Positions 7,500 to 15,439 of a stretch of DNA of 38,458 nt are shown piece by piece. Each line of letters starts with the position of its first letter. Within the stretch, counting starts at the first letter, position 1. Source of the stretch: CAYNRG01 sp047974855 (GTDB lineage: Bacteria > Bacillota_I > Bacilli_A > Erysipelotrichales > Erysipelotrichaceae). The stretch lies in NCBI GenBank assembly GCA_047974855.1, contig JBKECT010000052.1, forward strand, positions 1 to 38,458. Reading direction: 5' to 3'. The position numbers and the translations under genes were made by a program. The notes under the pieces were generated by a model. The model did no database searches and had not been told where the DNA came from. It was given only the letters and a program-made list of their open reading frames with translations.

Positions 7500-9542
7500 A
7501 TGAAAAGAGAACTAATTTTAAATGGACTAGATTGTGCTAACTGTGCACAGAAGATAGAAACAAAGGTGAAAGAATTAGATGGAGTTAAGAGTGCAGAAGT
7601 TAATTTCATGGCAAAGAAAATAAAGTATGAAATAAGTGACTTAGCAACAGAGAACAAGATATATCAAGTCATTCAACAAATTGAACCAGATGTTACTATC
7701 CTCATGGTAGAGGAAGAGGAAAAAGAAGAGAATAGCGGAAATAGAGAAATTATTCAAGTGTTAGTTGGAATTGGCTTTTTTATCATGACACTACTTACTG
7801 AAGAGGGCAGTACTATTGGGATTTTGTTTGGGATAGGTGGTTATTTAATCTTAGGGATTAATGTATTGTGGAAGGCATTGAAAAATATTTCGAAAGGGAA
7901 TGTGTTCGATGAAAATTTTTTAATGAGTGTTGCAACCTTAGGGGCATGGTTTCTAGGTGATTATAGAGAAGCTGTTGCGGTTATGGTATTTTATCAAGTT
8001 GGAGAATTGTTTCAAGAGCGAGCGGTTCGAGCAAGTCGCAAATCAATTTCAGATTTAATGGATATTCGACCTGATGTAGCCACGAGATTAAAAGATGGCA
8101 AAGAAGAAATTGTCGATGTTAAAGAAATTGAAGTGGGCGATATTATTGGTGTTAGAGTGGGCGAAAGAATTCCATTAGATGGAATTATCGTTCAAGGGAT
8201 AAGCAGTTTAGATACCTCAAGCTTAACAGGAGAGAGTTTAGAAAGAGAAGTAGAGGTAGGGGATGAAGTGATGAGTGGAAGTTTGAATAGAACGGCATAT
8301 ATTCAAATCCGAGTAAATCGCACATTACAAGAGAGTACGGTAAGCAAAATTTTAGAATTAGTTGAAAACACAAGTTCTAAAAAAGCGAAAAGCGAAAAAT
8401 TCATTACTAAATTTTCAAAGTGGTATACCCCGATCGTGGTGATAATAGCCACGGTGATTGCTTTGGGGCTTCCTTTAGTATCTGATGTAAGTTGGATGGA
8501 AGCATTACGTAGAGCGTGTACTTTCTTAGTTATTTCTTGTCCATGCGCCTTGGTTGTCAGCATCCCTTTAGGTTTTTTTGCCGGAGTTGGTGGATTGAGC
8601 AAGAATGGCGTTTTAGTGAAAGGTAGCATTGTTATTGAAAGTTTAGCAAAAGTTAAAGAAGTGGTTTTGGATAAAACCGGAACAATTACTAAAGGAGTTT
8701 TTGGAGTTGAAAAAGTAGTGGGTAATAAGAAAACATTGTATTATGCTGCGTTAGCTGAAAGCTACTCAACTCATCCGATTGCAGTTTCGATTATGGAAGC
8801 GTATGGACAAGAAGTAGACAAATCTCAAATAATTGAAAGTGAAGAGGTTGCGGGATTTGGGGTTAGGATGACTGTAAAAGATGGTCATTTGCTTGTGGGG
8901 AATAAAAAAATGTTAGAACAAAATGGAATTGATGTACCTGAAATTAATGAAGTTGGAACATTAGTTTACGTTGCTTTAGATAATCAATATCTGGGTGTGA
9001 TTGTGATTGGGGATCAAATAAAAGAGAATGTAGCCAATGACTTAAAAAATTTATATCAAGCAGGTGTTAAAAGAGTGAGTATGGTGACGGGTGATCGGGA
9101 TGCAGTCGCAAGACAAGTGGCGTCGTCTGTAGGGATAGAGAATGTGTATAGTGAATGCTTGCCAACTGACAAAGTGGAAATAGTTGAAAAGATAAAAGCG
9201 AGTGGAATTACAGCATTTGCAGGAGATGGAATTAACGATGCCCCAGTCTTGGTATTAGCTGATGTTGGGATTGCCATGGGGGGTTGTGGAAGTGATGCAG
9301 CGATTGAAGCAGCAGACATGGTGATTATGGATGATAAATTGAGCAAAATTAGTTTAGCGATTCAAAAAGCAAAGAAAACTTTGCGAATAATCACTCAAAA
9401 CATTGTAGGAGCAATTGGTATTAAAGTCATCGTTTTAATATTAGGAGCATTTGGTCTAGTTAGTATGTGGCTGGCAATCTTTGCGGATGTGGGGGTTTCG
9501 GTGATTGCGATCTTGAATTCCATTAGATTGCTGAGAAAATAA
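7500..9542 (+). CDS. cadA: Heavy-metal P1B-type ATPase (Zn2+/Cd2+/Pb2+ exporter class)
   Basis: A 680-aa ATP-driven metal efflux pump of the cytoplasmic membrane. The N-terminal HMA domain has the metal-binding pair in DCANC (C12, C15). The transmembrane metal site is CPC at about residues 347-349 in SCPCALVVSIPLG, the P1B-2 form. The phosphorylated Asp is D391 in DKTGTI. The hinge motif GDGINDAPVL is near residue 575. The end, DVGVSVIAILNSIRLL, matches the last helix of ZntA/CadA, whose Asp coordinates Zn or Cd. Start ATG 7500 follows AAGGGAGGT. Metal control is suggested by the promoter and palindrome upstream. The cadA symbol marks the family; the actual metal is not known. Confidence 0.93.
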   Translation: MKRELILNGLDCANCAQKIETKVKELDGVKSAEVNFMAKKIKYEISDLATENKIYQVIQQIEPDVTILMVEEEEKEENSGNREIIQVLVGIGFFIMTLLTEEGSTIGILFGIGGYLILGINVLWKALKNISKGNVFDENFLMSVATLGAWFLGDYREAVAVMVFYQVGELFQERAVRASRKSISDLMDIRPDVATRLKDGKEEIVDVKEIEVGDIIGVRVGERIPLDGIIVQGISSLDTSSLTGESLEREVEVGDEVMSGSLNRTAYIQIRVNRTLQESTVSKILELVENTSSKKAKSEKFITKFSKWYTPIVVIIATVIALGLPLVSDVSWMEALRRACTFLVISCPCALVVSIPLGFFAGVGGLSKNGVLVKGSIVIESLAKVKEVVLDKTGTITKGVFGVEKVVGNKKTLYYAALAESYSTHPIAVSIMEAYGQEVDKSQIIESEEVAGFGVRMTVKDGHLLVGNKKMLEQNGIDVPEINEVGTLVYVALDNQYLGVIVIGDQIKENVANDLKNLYQAGVKRVSMVTGDRDAVARQVASSVGIENVYSECLPTDKVEIVEKIKASGITAFAGDGINDAPVLVLADVGIAMGGCGSDAAIEAADMVIMDDKLSKISLAIQKAKKTLRIITQNIVGAIGIKVIVLILGAFGLVSMWLAIFADVGVSVIAILNSIRLLRK

Positions 9543-9560
9543 GGGCAATTGTGAAAATTG

Positions 9561-9573
9561 TGTGAAATTCACA
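9561..9573 (+). promoter_or_regulatory. Inverted repeat upstream of the repeat lipoprotein promoter
   Basis: TGTGAAATTCACA is a perfect 6-1-6 palindrome 22 bp before the -35. A further TTGTGAA lies just upstream (from about 9549). It resembles half-sites of Rex (TTGTGAA...TTCACAA) but is shorter than a full Rex box. It is a candidate operator, regulator unknown. Confidence 0.35.
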
Positions 9574-9595
9574 AGTGAAACTTTTAACAATTATG

Positions 9596-9625
9596 TTGAC
9601 ATAAATCATGTGTTAGCGATATAAT
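9596..9625 (+). promoter_or_regulatory. Promoter of the repeat lipoprotein gene
   Basis: TTGACA (9596-9601) and TATAAT (9620-9625) are both perfect, with an 18-bp spacer. A ribosome site CGGAGGA follows about 10 bp downstream. This suggests strong expression. Confidence 0.85.
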
Positions 9626-9645
9626 AAATTCACGGAGGAAGAAAA

Positions 9646-10671
9646 ATGAAAAAATTATTCGTAGCATTAATGGCATTAGTTCTTGTGGGATGTTCATCAG
9701 GAACAACAACGCCAACAGCAACACCAGAAGTAGAAGAAACACCAGCATTAAGCACAGGATTATCAGTAGGAGTTGGATCAGTGACTTCTCTAAGCATGAG
9801 CGATGCAACTGCTGATGCAGAAGGAAAAGCTCAAGCAAACACAACTTATGCAGTTGTAGTATTAGAAGGAGACGTAATTAAATACGTATCATTCGACGTA
9901 GCACAAAACACTGTAAACTTTGATACAACAGGAGTTGTGTTAACAGCAGCTGATGCAGCAACACCAACTAAAAAAGAAAAAGGTGAAGATTATGGAATGC
10001 GTTCATCTTCAGAAATTGGTAAAGAATGGTTTGAACAAATCGCAGTTCTTGAAGAATATGCAGTTGGAAAAACTGTAGAAGAATTCTTAGCTACACCAGT
10101 TACTGACAATGTAACAACAGACGCAGACTTATTAGCAGGATGCACAATTAAAATTAACGGATACTTAGCAGCGTTTGAAGTTGCAGCAGCAAATGCAGTA
10201 GCAGTTGAAGGAGTGGTGGAAGTTGGAGTTGGATCTTCAACATCAATCTCTCTTCGTGATGCAGCAGCAGACACTACGGGACGTGGACAAGTAAACACAA
10301 CTTTCGCAGTTGTTGCACTTGATGCAGATGGAAAAATTCTTTATACAAGCATTGACGTAGCACAAAACAGCATGGAATTTGATACAACAGGAGTTGTAGT
10401 AACAGCGGCTGATGCAGCTACACCAACTAAAAAAGAAAAAGGTGAAGACTATGGAATGCGTTCATCTTCAGGAATTGGTAAAGAATGGTTTGAACAAATC
10501 GCTTCTCTTGAAGAATATGCAACAGGAAAAACTGTAGAAGAATTCTTAGCTACACCACTTACTGATAGCGTAACAACAGATGCAGACTTATTAACAAGTG
10601 TTACTATTAAACTTGATGGATACTTTGCAGCAGTTGAAGCTGCTTCAACTAACAAAGTAGTTGTTGAATAA
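9646..10671 (+). CDS. Lipoprotein with two tandem ~152-residue repeats, unknown function
   Basis: The 341-aa product begins with a lipoprotein signal, MKKLFVALMALVLVGC, with the lipobox cysteine at residue 16. A Thr/Pro-rich linker follows. Two homologous units start at about residues 41 and 193. Each contains GVGS.TS(L/I)S, a TT(Y/F)AVV strand, DVAQN, FDTTGVV, EKGEDYGMRSSS, IGKEWFEQ, LEEYA.GKTVEEFLATP and TDADLL. DNA at 9922-10043 and 10381-10502 differs at only about six of 122 positions by eye, so the duplication is recent or kept alike by conversion. I recall similar single- or multi-unit lipoproteins in gut Firmicutes but no proven role. Perfect promoter and terminator make it a single-gene unit. 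Extracellular surface binding is likely, with ligand unknown. Confidence 0.85.
   Translation: MKKLFVALMALVLVGCSSGTTTPTATPEVEETPALSTGLSVGVGSVTSLSMSDATADAEGKAQANTTYAVVVLEGDVIKYVSFDVAQNTVNFDTTGVVLTAADAATPTKKEKGEDYGMRSSSEIGKEWFEQIAVLEEYAVGKTVEEFLATPVTDNVTTDADLLAGCTIKINGYLAAFEVAAANAVAVEGVVEVGVGSSTSISLRDAAADTTGRGQVNTTFAVVALDADGKILYTSIDVAQNSMEFDTTGVVVTAADAATPTKKEKGEDYGMRSSSGIGKEWFEQIASLEEYATGKTVEEFLATPLTDSVTTDADLLTSVTIKLDGYFAAVEAASTNKVVVE
9766..10671 (+). repeat. Two direct coding repeats (about 456-459 bp period)
   Basis: Unit 1 runs from about 9766 and unit 2 from about 10222. The period is 456 bp at the start and 459 bp in the middle because unit 2 carries one extra codon (near LDADGK). The block 9922-10043 is almost identical to 10381-10502, with about six differences. 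The period is a multiple of three, so recombination between units would keep the frame. Confidence 0.85.
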
Positions 10672-10683
10672 CATCTAAAGATT

Positions 10684-10714
10684 AAAGTTCAAGGAGAAAT
10701 CCTTGAACTTTTTT
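10684..10714 (+). terminator. Terminator of the lipoprotein gene
   Basis: Arms AAAGTTCAAGG (10684-10694) and CCTTGAACTTT (10701-10711) pair perfectly over 11 bp with a 6-nt loop and a T-run to 10714. It overlaps the stop codon of the convergent prepilin peptidase gene. Confidence 0.9.
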
Positions 10715-11366
10715 ATGTTATCATGATGCAAAAAACAAACCCAAACAAAAGATAAGGAGCAAATGGAATAGGCTGCTTCAACTTAAAGAAAGAGTGATAA
10801 AGTGCAGCTGTGCAGGAAACGATGATTAAATTGACCAGTAGTGTAAACCCTGTAAAAAAGCCAAGAGAGAACAGAAGTTTGATATCGCCCCACCCTATTT
10901 TTTGATGATGCGCAAAAGGAAGCAAGGCGAGTGGATAAAGTGAAGCTAAGATAAGATGATAAAGAATGTCATTTGGGAGTAAAGGAATTGCAAAAAGTGC
11001 TAATAAAAAATGGCAGCGATCTGGAATGAAGTGGTATGACCAGTCTACCTTAGCGGCATAGAGTAAGGTTAAAAAGGCGAAATAAAATAAGATAGAGTAA
11101 CCATTAGAATAGAGGATAAAGGCAAAGAGTGGGGAAATAAGTTCAAAAACCAAAAGTGATAAATCAAGGGGAGTATGACAATAGCGACAACGCCCTTTCA
11201 AGAGGGTGAAGCTAAGAATGGGTAGTTTGTCTTTCCATGGCAGGGGATGATGGCAATAGTCACAGCAAGATAATTTCCCAGGCAATGATGGGGTGTATCG
11301 TACTGCACAGGCATGAGTAAAAGATCCTAGTGCTGTTGAAACAAGGAAAAGAAAGATAAAATTCAT
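10713..11366 (-). CDS. Prepilin peptidase (type IV leader peptidase, A24 family)
   Basis: A polytopic membrane aspartic protease that cleaves, and in some members N-methylates, prepilin leaders of type IV pili, competence pseudopili or secretion systems. Start 11366 (MNFIFLFLVSTALGSFTHAC) has GAAAGGAGT 5 nt upstream, giving 217 aa. The cytoplasmic loop has two CxxC pairs (CDYC and CRYC, about residues 35-60). The catalytic Asp residues are in KVDWSYHFIPD and in the GxGD motif GWGDIKL. About six hydrophobic segments follow the loop. No pilin or assembly gene lies beside it, though comFA and comFC occur about 25 kb away. It is divergent from the next small membrane protein, and their promoters overlap. 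Confidence 0.9.
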   Translation of the reverse strand: MNFIFLFLVSTALGSFTHACAVRYTPSLPGKLSCCDYCHHPLPWKDKLPILSFTLLKGRCRYCHTPLDLSLLVFELISPLFAFILYSNGYSILFYFAFLTLLYAAKVDWSYHFIPDRCHFLLALFAIPLLPNDILYHLILASLYPLALLPFAHHQKIGWGDIKLLFSLGFFTGFTLLVNLIIVSCTAALYHSFFKLKQPIPFAPYLLFGFVFCIMIT

Positions 11367-11395
11367 TTGTACTCCTTTCATAGTTTTAGTATAAT
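11367..11395 (+). promoter_or_regulatory. Promoter of the YvlD-type gene, overlapping a divergent -10
   Basis: TTGTAC (11367-11372) and TATAAT (11390-11395) have a 17-bp spacer. On the other strand TATACT covers 11388-11393 and is a candidate -10 for the prepilin peptidase gene, with no good -35. The two -10 boxes share four bases, so RNA polymerase could not occupy both. A 5-4-5 inverted repeat (AGGAT/ATCCT, 11405-11418) follows at the start of the plus transcript. Confidence 0.55.
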
Positions 11396-11434
11396 TATCC
11401 ATAAAGGATGGTAATCCTAATTGTGGAGGAGAAA

Positions 11435-11749
11435 ATGAAAAAGATTGTCGCAACAATTCTAGCATTATGGTTCATAGAATATTTTTTTGAAGGGGTTCAG
11501 ATTAACGATGTAAAGGTATTGGTCACACTAGCGCTTGTTTTAGCGGTGTTAAACTTGACGATAAAGCCTATTTTGAAATTTTTATCACTCCCAATCACCT
11601 TTATCACCTTTGGGTTATTTTCTTTGGTGATTAATACTGTCATTTTAGAGTTAGCATTCTCTTTAGTGGAGGGAGCAGCAATTCAAAATCATTGGATGGC
11701 CTTTTTAGCAGCCCTTGTTATTGCAGTGGCTAATTCTATAGCGAAATAA
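11435..11749 (+). CDS. Small membrane protein of the phage-holin-4 superfamily (YvlD-like)
   Basis: The 104-aa protein has four hydrophobic segments: LALWFIEYFFEGVQI, VLVTLALVLAVLNLTIKPIL, SLPITFITFGLFSLVINTVI and WMAFLAALVIAVANSI. The LNLTIKPIL...LPITFITFGLFSLVIN signature identifies PF04020. Despite the name, chromosomal members are not phage lysis proteins; B. subtilis YvlD belongs to a cell-envelope stress operon. ATG 11435 follows GGAGGAG. It is a single-gene unit ended by a hairpin. Its role here is unknown. Confidence 0.85.
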   Translation: MKKIVATILALWFIEYFFEGVQINDVKVLVTLALVLAVLNLTIKPILKFLSLPITFITFGLFSLVINTVILELAFSLVEGAAIQNHWMAFLAALVIAVANSIAK

Positions 11750-11795
11750 AAAAGCTTACTAACGACTCTTGTGAAATCAGAAATAAGCTTTTTTA
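11748..11795. terminator. Bidirectional terminator with a long loop
   Basis: AAAAAAGCTTA (11748-11758) pairs perfectly with TAAGCTTTTTT (11784-11794). The loop is 25 nt, larger than usual. T-runs on both strands suit the convergent YvlD-like gene and the CAP-domain gene ending at 11805. Confidence 0.7.
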
Positions 11796-11804
11796 ATTTA
11801 TTGA

Positions 11805-12821
11805 CTAATACAAGATTGCAGCCCACATACTTCCGGACTGTCCAATTGCGATCGTTTTATAGTCTGGTTCTAGTAAGATGCTGCGATGCCCAGCGGAATT
11901 CATCCACCAAGATAAACTTCCTTCTATACTATGTCCAGCATAGGTTAAAATTTCCAAAGGAGAGTTATCCCACTCAACACCTTGCTCAGTAAGAGCGGTT
12001 TTGTAGTGAGATCCGTCAGGTCGGCGATGCGTTATATTTCCTATTGATTCTTGTGCCCGGATAGCAATCGCGTGTTGACCAGCTTCATCTGCAAGTTCTA
12101 ATGGATCAAGTCCATAGCTTGCTCGAGTTTGGTTGATGAGGGCTAACATTTCATTAATCTCATCACTTTGTGAAAATCCTCCACCAGTGCTGTAATATTC
12201 TTTGATTTGTACAAAAACGGTTTTTACAGTCTCGTTATTTTCCTTGTCGGAAACACGATAAGTTAGTGTTGAACTCCCTAAAACGGAAGTATCAACAGTC
12301 CCTGTAATAAGGACATTGCTCGAATAATCAATTCCTGAATTGTCTGTGACAGATTTAATTGCATCCTGAGGGTCAAAGGTACTGCCTAGTTGAATTTGTA
12401 TTGTGTCATAATTCAGCACCAACTCAGGAGAGTCTGTATCAACAACATTTAAGTTGTAAGAAGCAGAAATCGTTTGTTGAGAAAAAGAAGTGGATAGACT
12501 GCCAACACTCTTTAACTGAATAAGAATACTAATTCGTTGAGTAGACACTGTAGTTAAATCAACATGGTCAATTAACATTTCGCTGTTCTCAACATCGATA
12601 TCTTCAATAGACAAGCTATCGGTAGTAGCTAAGAAATCTTCAATCACAGTTTGTTTGATTATAGCTAAAGCGTCGGTTGAGTTGACTTCAATTGAAATCT
12701 CTTTTTGCAATAATGTGTCAGAAGCTTCTTGAGCTTCAACCTCTTGGATAGTTCCAAGAAAACTTCCTGCCAGCAAACTTAAAATTAAAGCCGCTGAGAA
12801 AGTGCGATGGTTCAATTTCAT
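11805..12821 (-). CDS. Secreted CAP/SCP-domain protein with an Ig-like domain
   Basis: The 338-aa exported protein has a signal peptide (MKLNHRTFSAALILSLLAGS) with likely cleavage near residue 30 after VEA. Residues 35-130 are unrecognised. An Ig-like DUF5011-type domain spans about 130-210 (SPELVLNYDTIQIQLGSTFD and the later LTYRVSDKENN). A CAP domain of the YkwD type occupies about 225-338. It shows MLALINQTRASYGLDPL, the conserved His in ITHRRPDGS, Glu in PLEILTYAG, and SAGHRSILLEPDY. Bacterial CAP proteins are widespread secreted proteins with poorly known roles, including sporulation and envelope functions. No LPxTG anchor is present. GGAGG precedes the start at 5 nt. Confidence 0.88.
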   Translation of the reverse strand: MKLNHRTFSAALILSLLAGSFLGTIQEVEAQEASDTLLQKEISIEVNSTDALAIIKQTVIEDFLATTDSLSIEDIDVENSEMLIDHVDLTTVSTQRISILIQLKSVGSLSTSFSQQTISASYNLNVVDTDSPELVLNYDTIQIQLGSTFDPQDAIKSVTDNSGIDYSSNVLITGTVDTSVLGSSTLTYRVSDKENNETVKTVFVQIKEYYSTGGGFSQSDEINEMLALINQTRASYGLDPLELADEAGQHAIAIRAQESIGNITHRRPDGSHYKTALTEQGVEWDNSPLEILTYAGHSIEGSLSWWMNSAGHRSILLEPDYKTIAIGQSGSMWAAILY

Positions 12822-12849
12822 AATTCCTCCATTAATTTGGCACCTCTAT

Positions 12850-12879
12850 ATTTTATCTTAAATCAGCTATAAAAGTCAA
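12850..12879 (-). promoter_or_regulatory. Promoter of the CAP-domain gene
   Basis: On the minus strand TTGACT (12874-12879) is followed after 18 bp by TAAAAT (12850-12855). The transcription start would lie about 20 bp before the start codon. Confidence 0.65.
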
Positions 12880-12923
12880 AAAAATGGAGGTGATTTATAG
12901 GTGAAAACAAGCTATAAATGTAG

Positions 12924-12950
12924 AAAAACCCTTTAAAACAAGGGTTTTTA
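12924..12950. terminator. Terminator after rarA
   Basis: AAAAACCCTT (12924-12933) and AAGGGTTTTT (12940-12949) pair perfectly. The minus-strand T-run suits the rarA transcript, whose stop is at 12984; the plus strand also ends in T. Confidence 0.8.
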
Positions 12951-12983
12951 GTGAATATGTGAAATTATCAAAAAGAGTGATTT

Positions 12984-14246
12984 TTACTTAAATTCTTTCT
13001 TTTTTAACTGTGCGATATTATTGGTTCGCTTGCTCTTTTTTAGCTCACTCCAGTTTTGGGCAAGCTGTTTTTCGTAACTGCTTGTTGGTGTGGGTGAAAA
13101 AAATTGAGCATCTTTGATTGCCTCGGGTAAGTATTGTAACTTAGGCCAAATATCTGAGCGGCTATAATCGTATTTGTCTTCTGGTTTTAAAGAAACAGGA
13201 GTAAGACGCAGATAGTCTGGCACAGGGAGAGATCTTGATTGAACTTCAGCAAGGGCTTCAGAGATGGCAGCACAGGCGGATCTACTTTTTGGAGACAGAC
13301 ACAAGTCAATAATGGCGACACTAAGGGGAATACTTGCTTCAGGGAAGCCCACTTTTCGTGCCGTATCAACAGCTTGACAAACACGTGCAACAGCAGCGGG
13401 ATTAGCTAAGCCAATATCTTCATAGGCAATAACCAACAAACGGCGTTCAATAGAGTCTAAGTCACCAGCTTGAATTAAGCGCGCTAAATAGTAAAGTGCT
13501 GCATCTACATCACTCCCACGAATTGATTTTTGGAAAGCACTTAAGGCATCATAGTAGCCATCGTCACTAGCGGACATAGATGAATTAGGGAATTGTGAAT
13601 ACTGTAAGACAAGCTCCTTGGTAATCGACTGATCACTTGCAAGAGCACAAATCTCAAGAATGTTGAGGGCATAACGGATATCCCCATTACTGTGTTGAGC
13701 TATGATTTCGGCAGCGTCATCACTCAGAGTTAGATTTTCAAGCCCTAGAGGGTGGTTTAGTGCTCGAAATAAAGCTGTTTTAATTTGGTCAGATGACAAG
13801 CTTTTAACTTCCAATAATTGGCAGCGGCTACGGATAGCTGGGTTAATTGCGAAGTAGGGATTTGAGGTTGTCGCTCCAAGTAAAGTGATGGATCCATTTT
13901 CAATATGGGGTAGAAGTAAATCTTGTTTATCTTTATTTAAACGATGAACTTCATCCACAATAACAACTAGCCCTGAGGCGAGCTGTGCTTCTAAGAAAAT
14001 GGCATCTAAATCTTTTTTATTTCCAGTTACTGCATTAAAAAGGCGATAAGGAAGACCCAATTCATTTGCAAGACAAGAGGCAAGAGTTGTTTTTCCAGTT
14101 CCTGGAGGGCCAAAAAAGATGGTTGAAAAAAGGCGTTTTTCTTTAATAAAACGACGTAAGATTTGATCTGGTCCAACTAAGTGCTCTTGACCGATGATGT
14201 CATCAAGTGATTTTGGACGTAAACGAAACGCTAAGGGTTCTTTCAT
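12984..14246 (-). CDS. rarA: Replication-associated recombination protein RarA/MgsA (AAA+ ATPase)
   Basis: A cytoplasmic AAA+ ATPase acting at stalled replication forks, related to clamp loaders and to eukaryotic WRNIP1. It is 420 aa, the usual length. The opening LAFRLRPKSLDDIIGQEHL is typical. Walker A GPPGTGKTT is near residues 46-54, Walker B VIVDEVHRL near 94-102, sensor 1 LLGATTSNPYF near 117, and the sensor 2 region HSNGDIRYALNILE near 190. The C-terminal helical tetramerisation domain has SIRGSDVDAALYYLARLIQAG and RRLLVIAYEDIGLANP. The start at 14246 follows AAGGAGGTCC. It is transcribed alone and divergently from folD. Confidence 0.96.
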   Translation of the reverse strand: MKEPLAFRLRPKSLDDIIGQEHLVGPDQILRRFIKEKRLFSTIFFGPPGTGKTTLASCLANELGLPYRLFNAVTGNKKDLDAIFLEAQLASGLVVIVDEVHRLNKDKQDLLLPHIENGSITLLGATTSNPYFAINPAIRSRCQLLEVKSLSSDQIKTALFRALNHPLGLENLTLSDDAAEIIAQHSNGDIRYALNILEICALASDQSITKELVLQYSQFPNSSMSASDDGYYDALSAFQKSIRGSDVDAALYYLARLIQAGDLDSIERRLLVIAYEDIGLANPAAVARVCQAVDTARKVGFPEASIPLSVAIIDLCLSPKSRSACAAISEALAEVQSRSLPVPDYLRLTPVSLKPEDKYDYSRSDIWPKLQYLPEAIKDAQFFSPTPTSSYEKQLAQNWSELKKSKRTNNIAQLKKKEFK

Positions 14247-14376
14247 AAAGGACCTCCTTGTTGTTTTATTTTATCATAAATCTGGTTTTTTGGTTGATAG
14301 AGATTTCTTAAAATGGTACTCTATAAGAAGAAAAAGAAACACAAACAATGAGATAAATGTAGGAAAGAGGTAAAAA

Positions 14377-15219
14377 ATGGGGAAAGTTTTAGTTGGGGCA
14401 GAAGTTGCTCAGCGGTATAGGGATGATATTGCCCAAGAAATTAAACAGTTAAAGGCAGATGGGAAAGAGGTGCCTCACTTATCTGTGATTTTAGTTGGAG
14501 ATAACGCTGCCAGCCTGTCTTATATTAAAGGGAAAGAAAAAGCGTGTGCAGAGGTAGGAATGAAATCGAGCATTTTTCATTTACCTAAGACAATTACGCA
14601 AGATGAATTGATTGCAGTTATTCAAGCACAAAATCAAGATAAGTCAGTTGATGGAATTTTAGTTCAATTGCCACTGCCAACTCACATTAGTGAAAAAGAG
14701 GTTATTGCACAACTGAATCCTAAAAAGGATGTGGATGGTCTACATCCGATGAATATAGGAAATTTGATGTTGAATCAAGATGGGTTTGTGCCTTGCACTC
14801 CACTGGGAGTGATGGCACTGTTGCGCGAAACAAAAATAGATTTGGTTGGGAAAAGAGTGGCTGTAGTGGGAAGAAGTCCCCTTGTAGGAAGTTCAGTAGC
14901 TCAACTCCTAACTCATGAAAGTGCAACAGTAACACTATGTCACTCAAAGACAGAGAACCTTCAGAAAATCTGTCAAGAGTCAGATGTTGTGGTTGTAGCA
15001 ATAGGGAAAGCAAAAGCAATAGGAAAAGATTACATTAAACCAGGAGCTGTTGTGATTGATGTCGGAATTAATCGGACTCAGGATGGAAAGCTTGTTGGAG
15101 ATGTTAACTTTGATGAGGTTGCAGAGATTGCTTCTTTTATTACCCCAGTTCCTAAAGGGGTAGGTCCAATGACCATTGCAATGCTACTTCAAAACACATT
15201 GAAGGCATATAAACAATAG
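14377..15219 (+). CDS. folD: Bifunctional methylenetetrahydrofolate dehydrogenase/cyclohydrolase
   Basis: This cytoplasmic enzyme interconverts 5,10-methylene-, methenyl- and 10-formyl-tetrahydrofolate for purine and formyl-Met synthesis. It is 280 aa with the typical motifs in order: SYIKGKEKACAEVGM (catalytic Lys within it, near residue 55), VDGILVQLPLPTHI, PKKDVDGLHPMNIGNL, the Rossmann VVGRSPLVGSSVAQLL (about 168-183), and DVGINRTQDGKLVGDVNF. It ends ITPVPKGVGPMTIAML, typical of FolD. GAAAGAGGT precedes ATG 14377. A weak promoter, TTGATA (14294-14299) with TACTCT 17 bp on, is possible. It heads an operon with DUF951, ychF and a glycosylase. Confidence 0.96.
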   Translation: MGKVLVGAEVAQRYRDDIAQEIKQLKADGKEVPHLSVILVGDNAASLSYIKGKEKACAEVGMKSSIFHLPKTITQDELIAVIQAQNQDKSVDGILVQLPLPTHISEKEVIAQLNPKKDVDGLHPMNIGNLMLNQDGFVPCTPLGVMALLRETKIDLVGKRVAVVGRSPLVGSSVAQLLTHESATVTLCHSKTENLQKICQESDVVVVAIGKAKAIGKDYIKPGAVVIDVGINRTQDGKLVGDVNFDEVAEIASFITPVPKGVGPMTIAMLLQNTLKAYKQ

Positions 15220-15229
15220 GGGGTAACTT

Positions 15230-15439
15230 ATGGAATATGATTTAAATGATATTGTAGAAATGAAAAAGGAGCACCCATGCAAAAAATCCAAACACTGGAA
15301 GATTATTCGCTTGGGAGCTGATATTAAAATCAAATGTTTGGGATGTGGAGCTAATGTGATGTTTCCGCGCTCGGAGTTTGAGCGAAAAATGAAGAGAATG
15401 ATTGAAAAGTCAACAGAAGAAAAGGAGACATCAGTATGA
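15230..15439 (+). CDS. DUF951 family small protein
   Basis: The 69-aa basic protein contains DIVEMKKEHPCKKSKHW, IIRLGADIKIKCLGCG and VMFPRSEFERKMKRM, an exact match in pattern to DUF951. This family almost always lies directly before ychF in Firmicutes. Cysteines C17 and the CLGC pair could bind a metal. Function is unknown; a ribosome- or RNA-related role through YchF linkage is only inference. It starts 10 nt after folD and overlaps ychF by 4 nt (ATGA). Confidence 0.93.
   Translation: MEYDLNDIVEMKKEHPCKKSKHWKIIRLGADIKIKCLGCGANVMFPRSEFERKMKRMIEKSTEEKETSV

Noticed and set aside
9990..10298. Minus-strand frames inside the lipoprotein gene (also 10449-10655)
   Set aside because: The two frames mirror each other because of the coding repeat; they are antisense shadows of a strongly supported gene.
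11435..11749. Phage holin suggesting prophage remnant
   Set aside because: The PF04020 name is misleading; no other phage genes, integrase or attachment sites are present and chromosomal YvlD-like genes are common.
12895..12935. Short GTG frame with AATGGAGGTGA upstream
   Set aside because: It would encode only 11 residues and ends in the rarA terminator; no support for translation.
14247..14376. Tetrahydrofolate riboswitch before folD
   Set aside because: I looked for the conserved THF riboswitch core in the 130-nt leader and saw none; only a weak promoter candidate is present.
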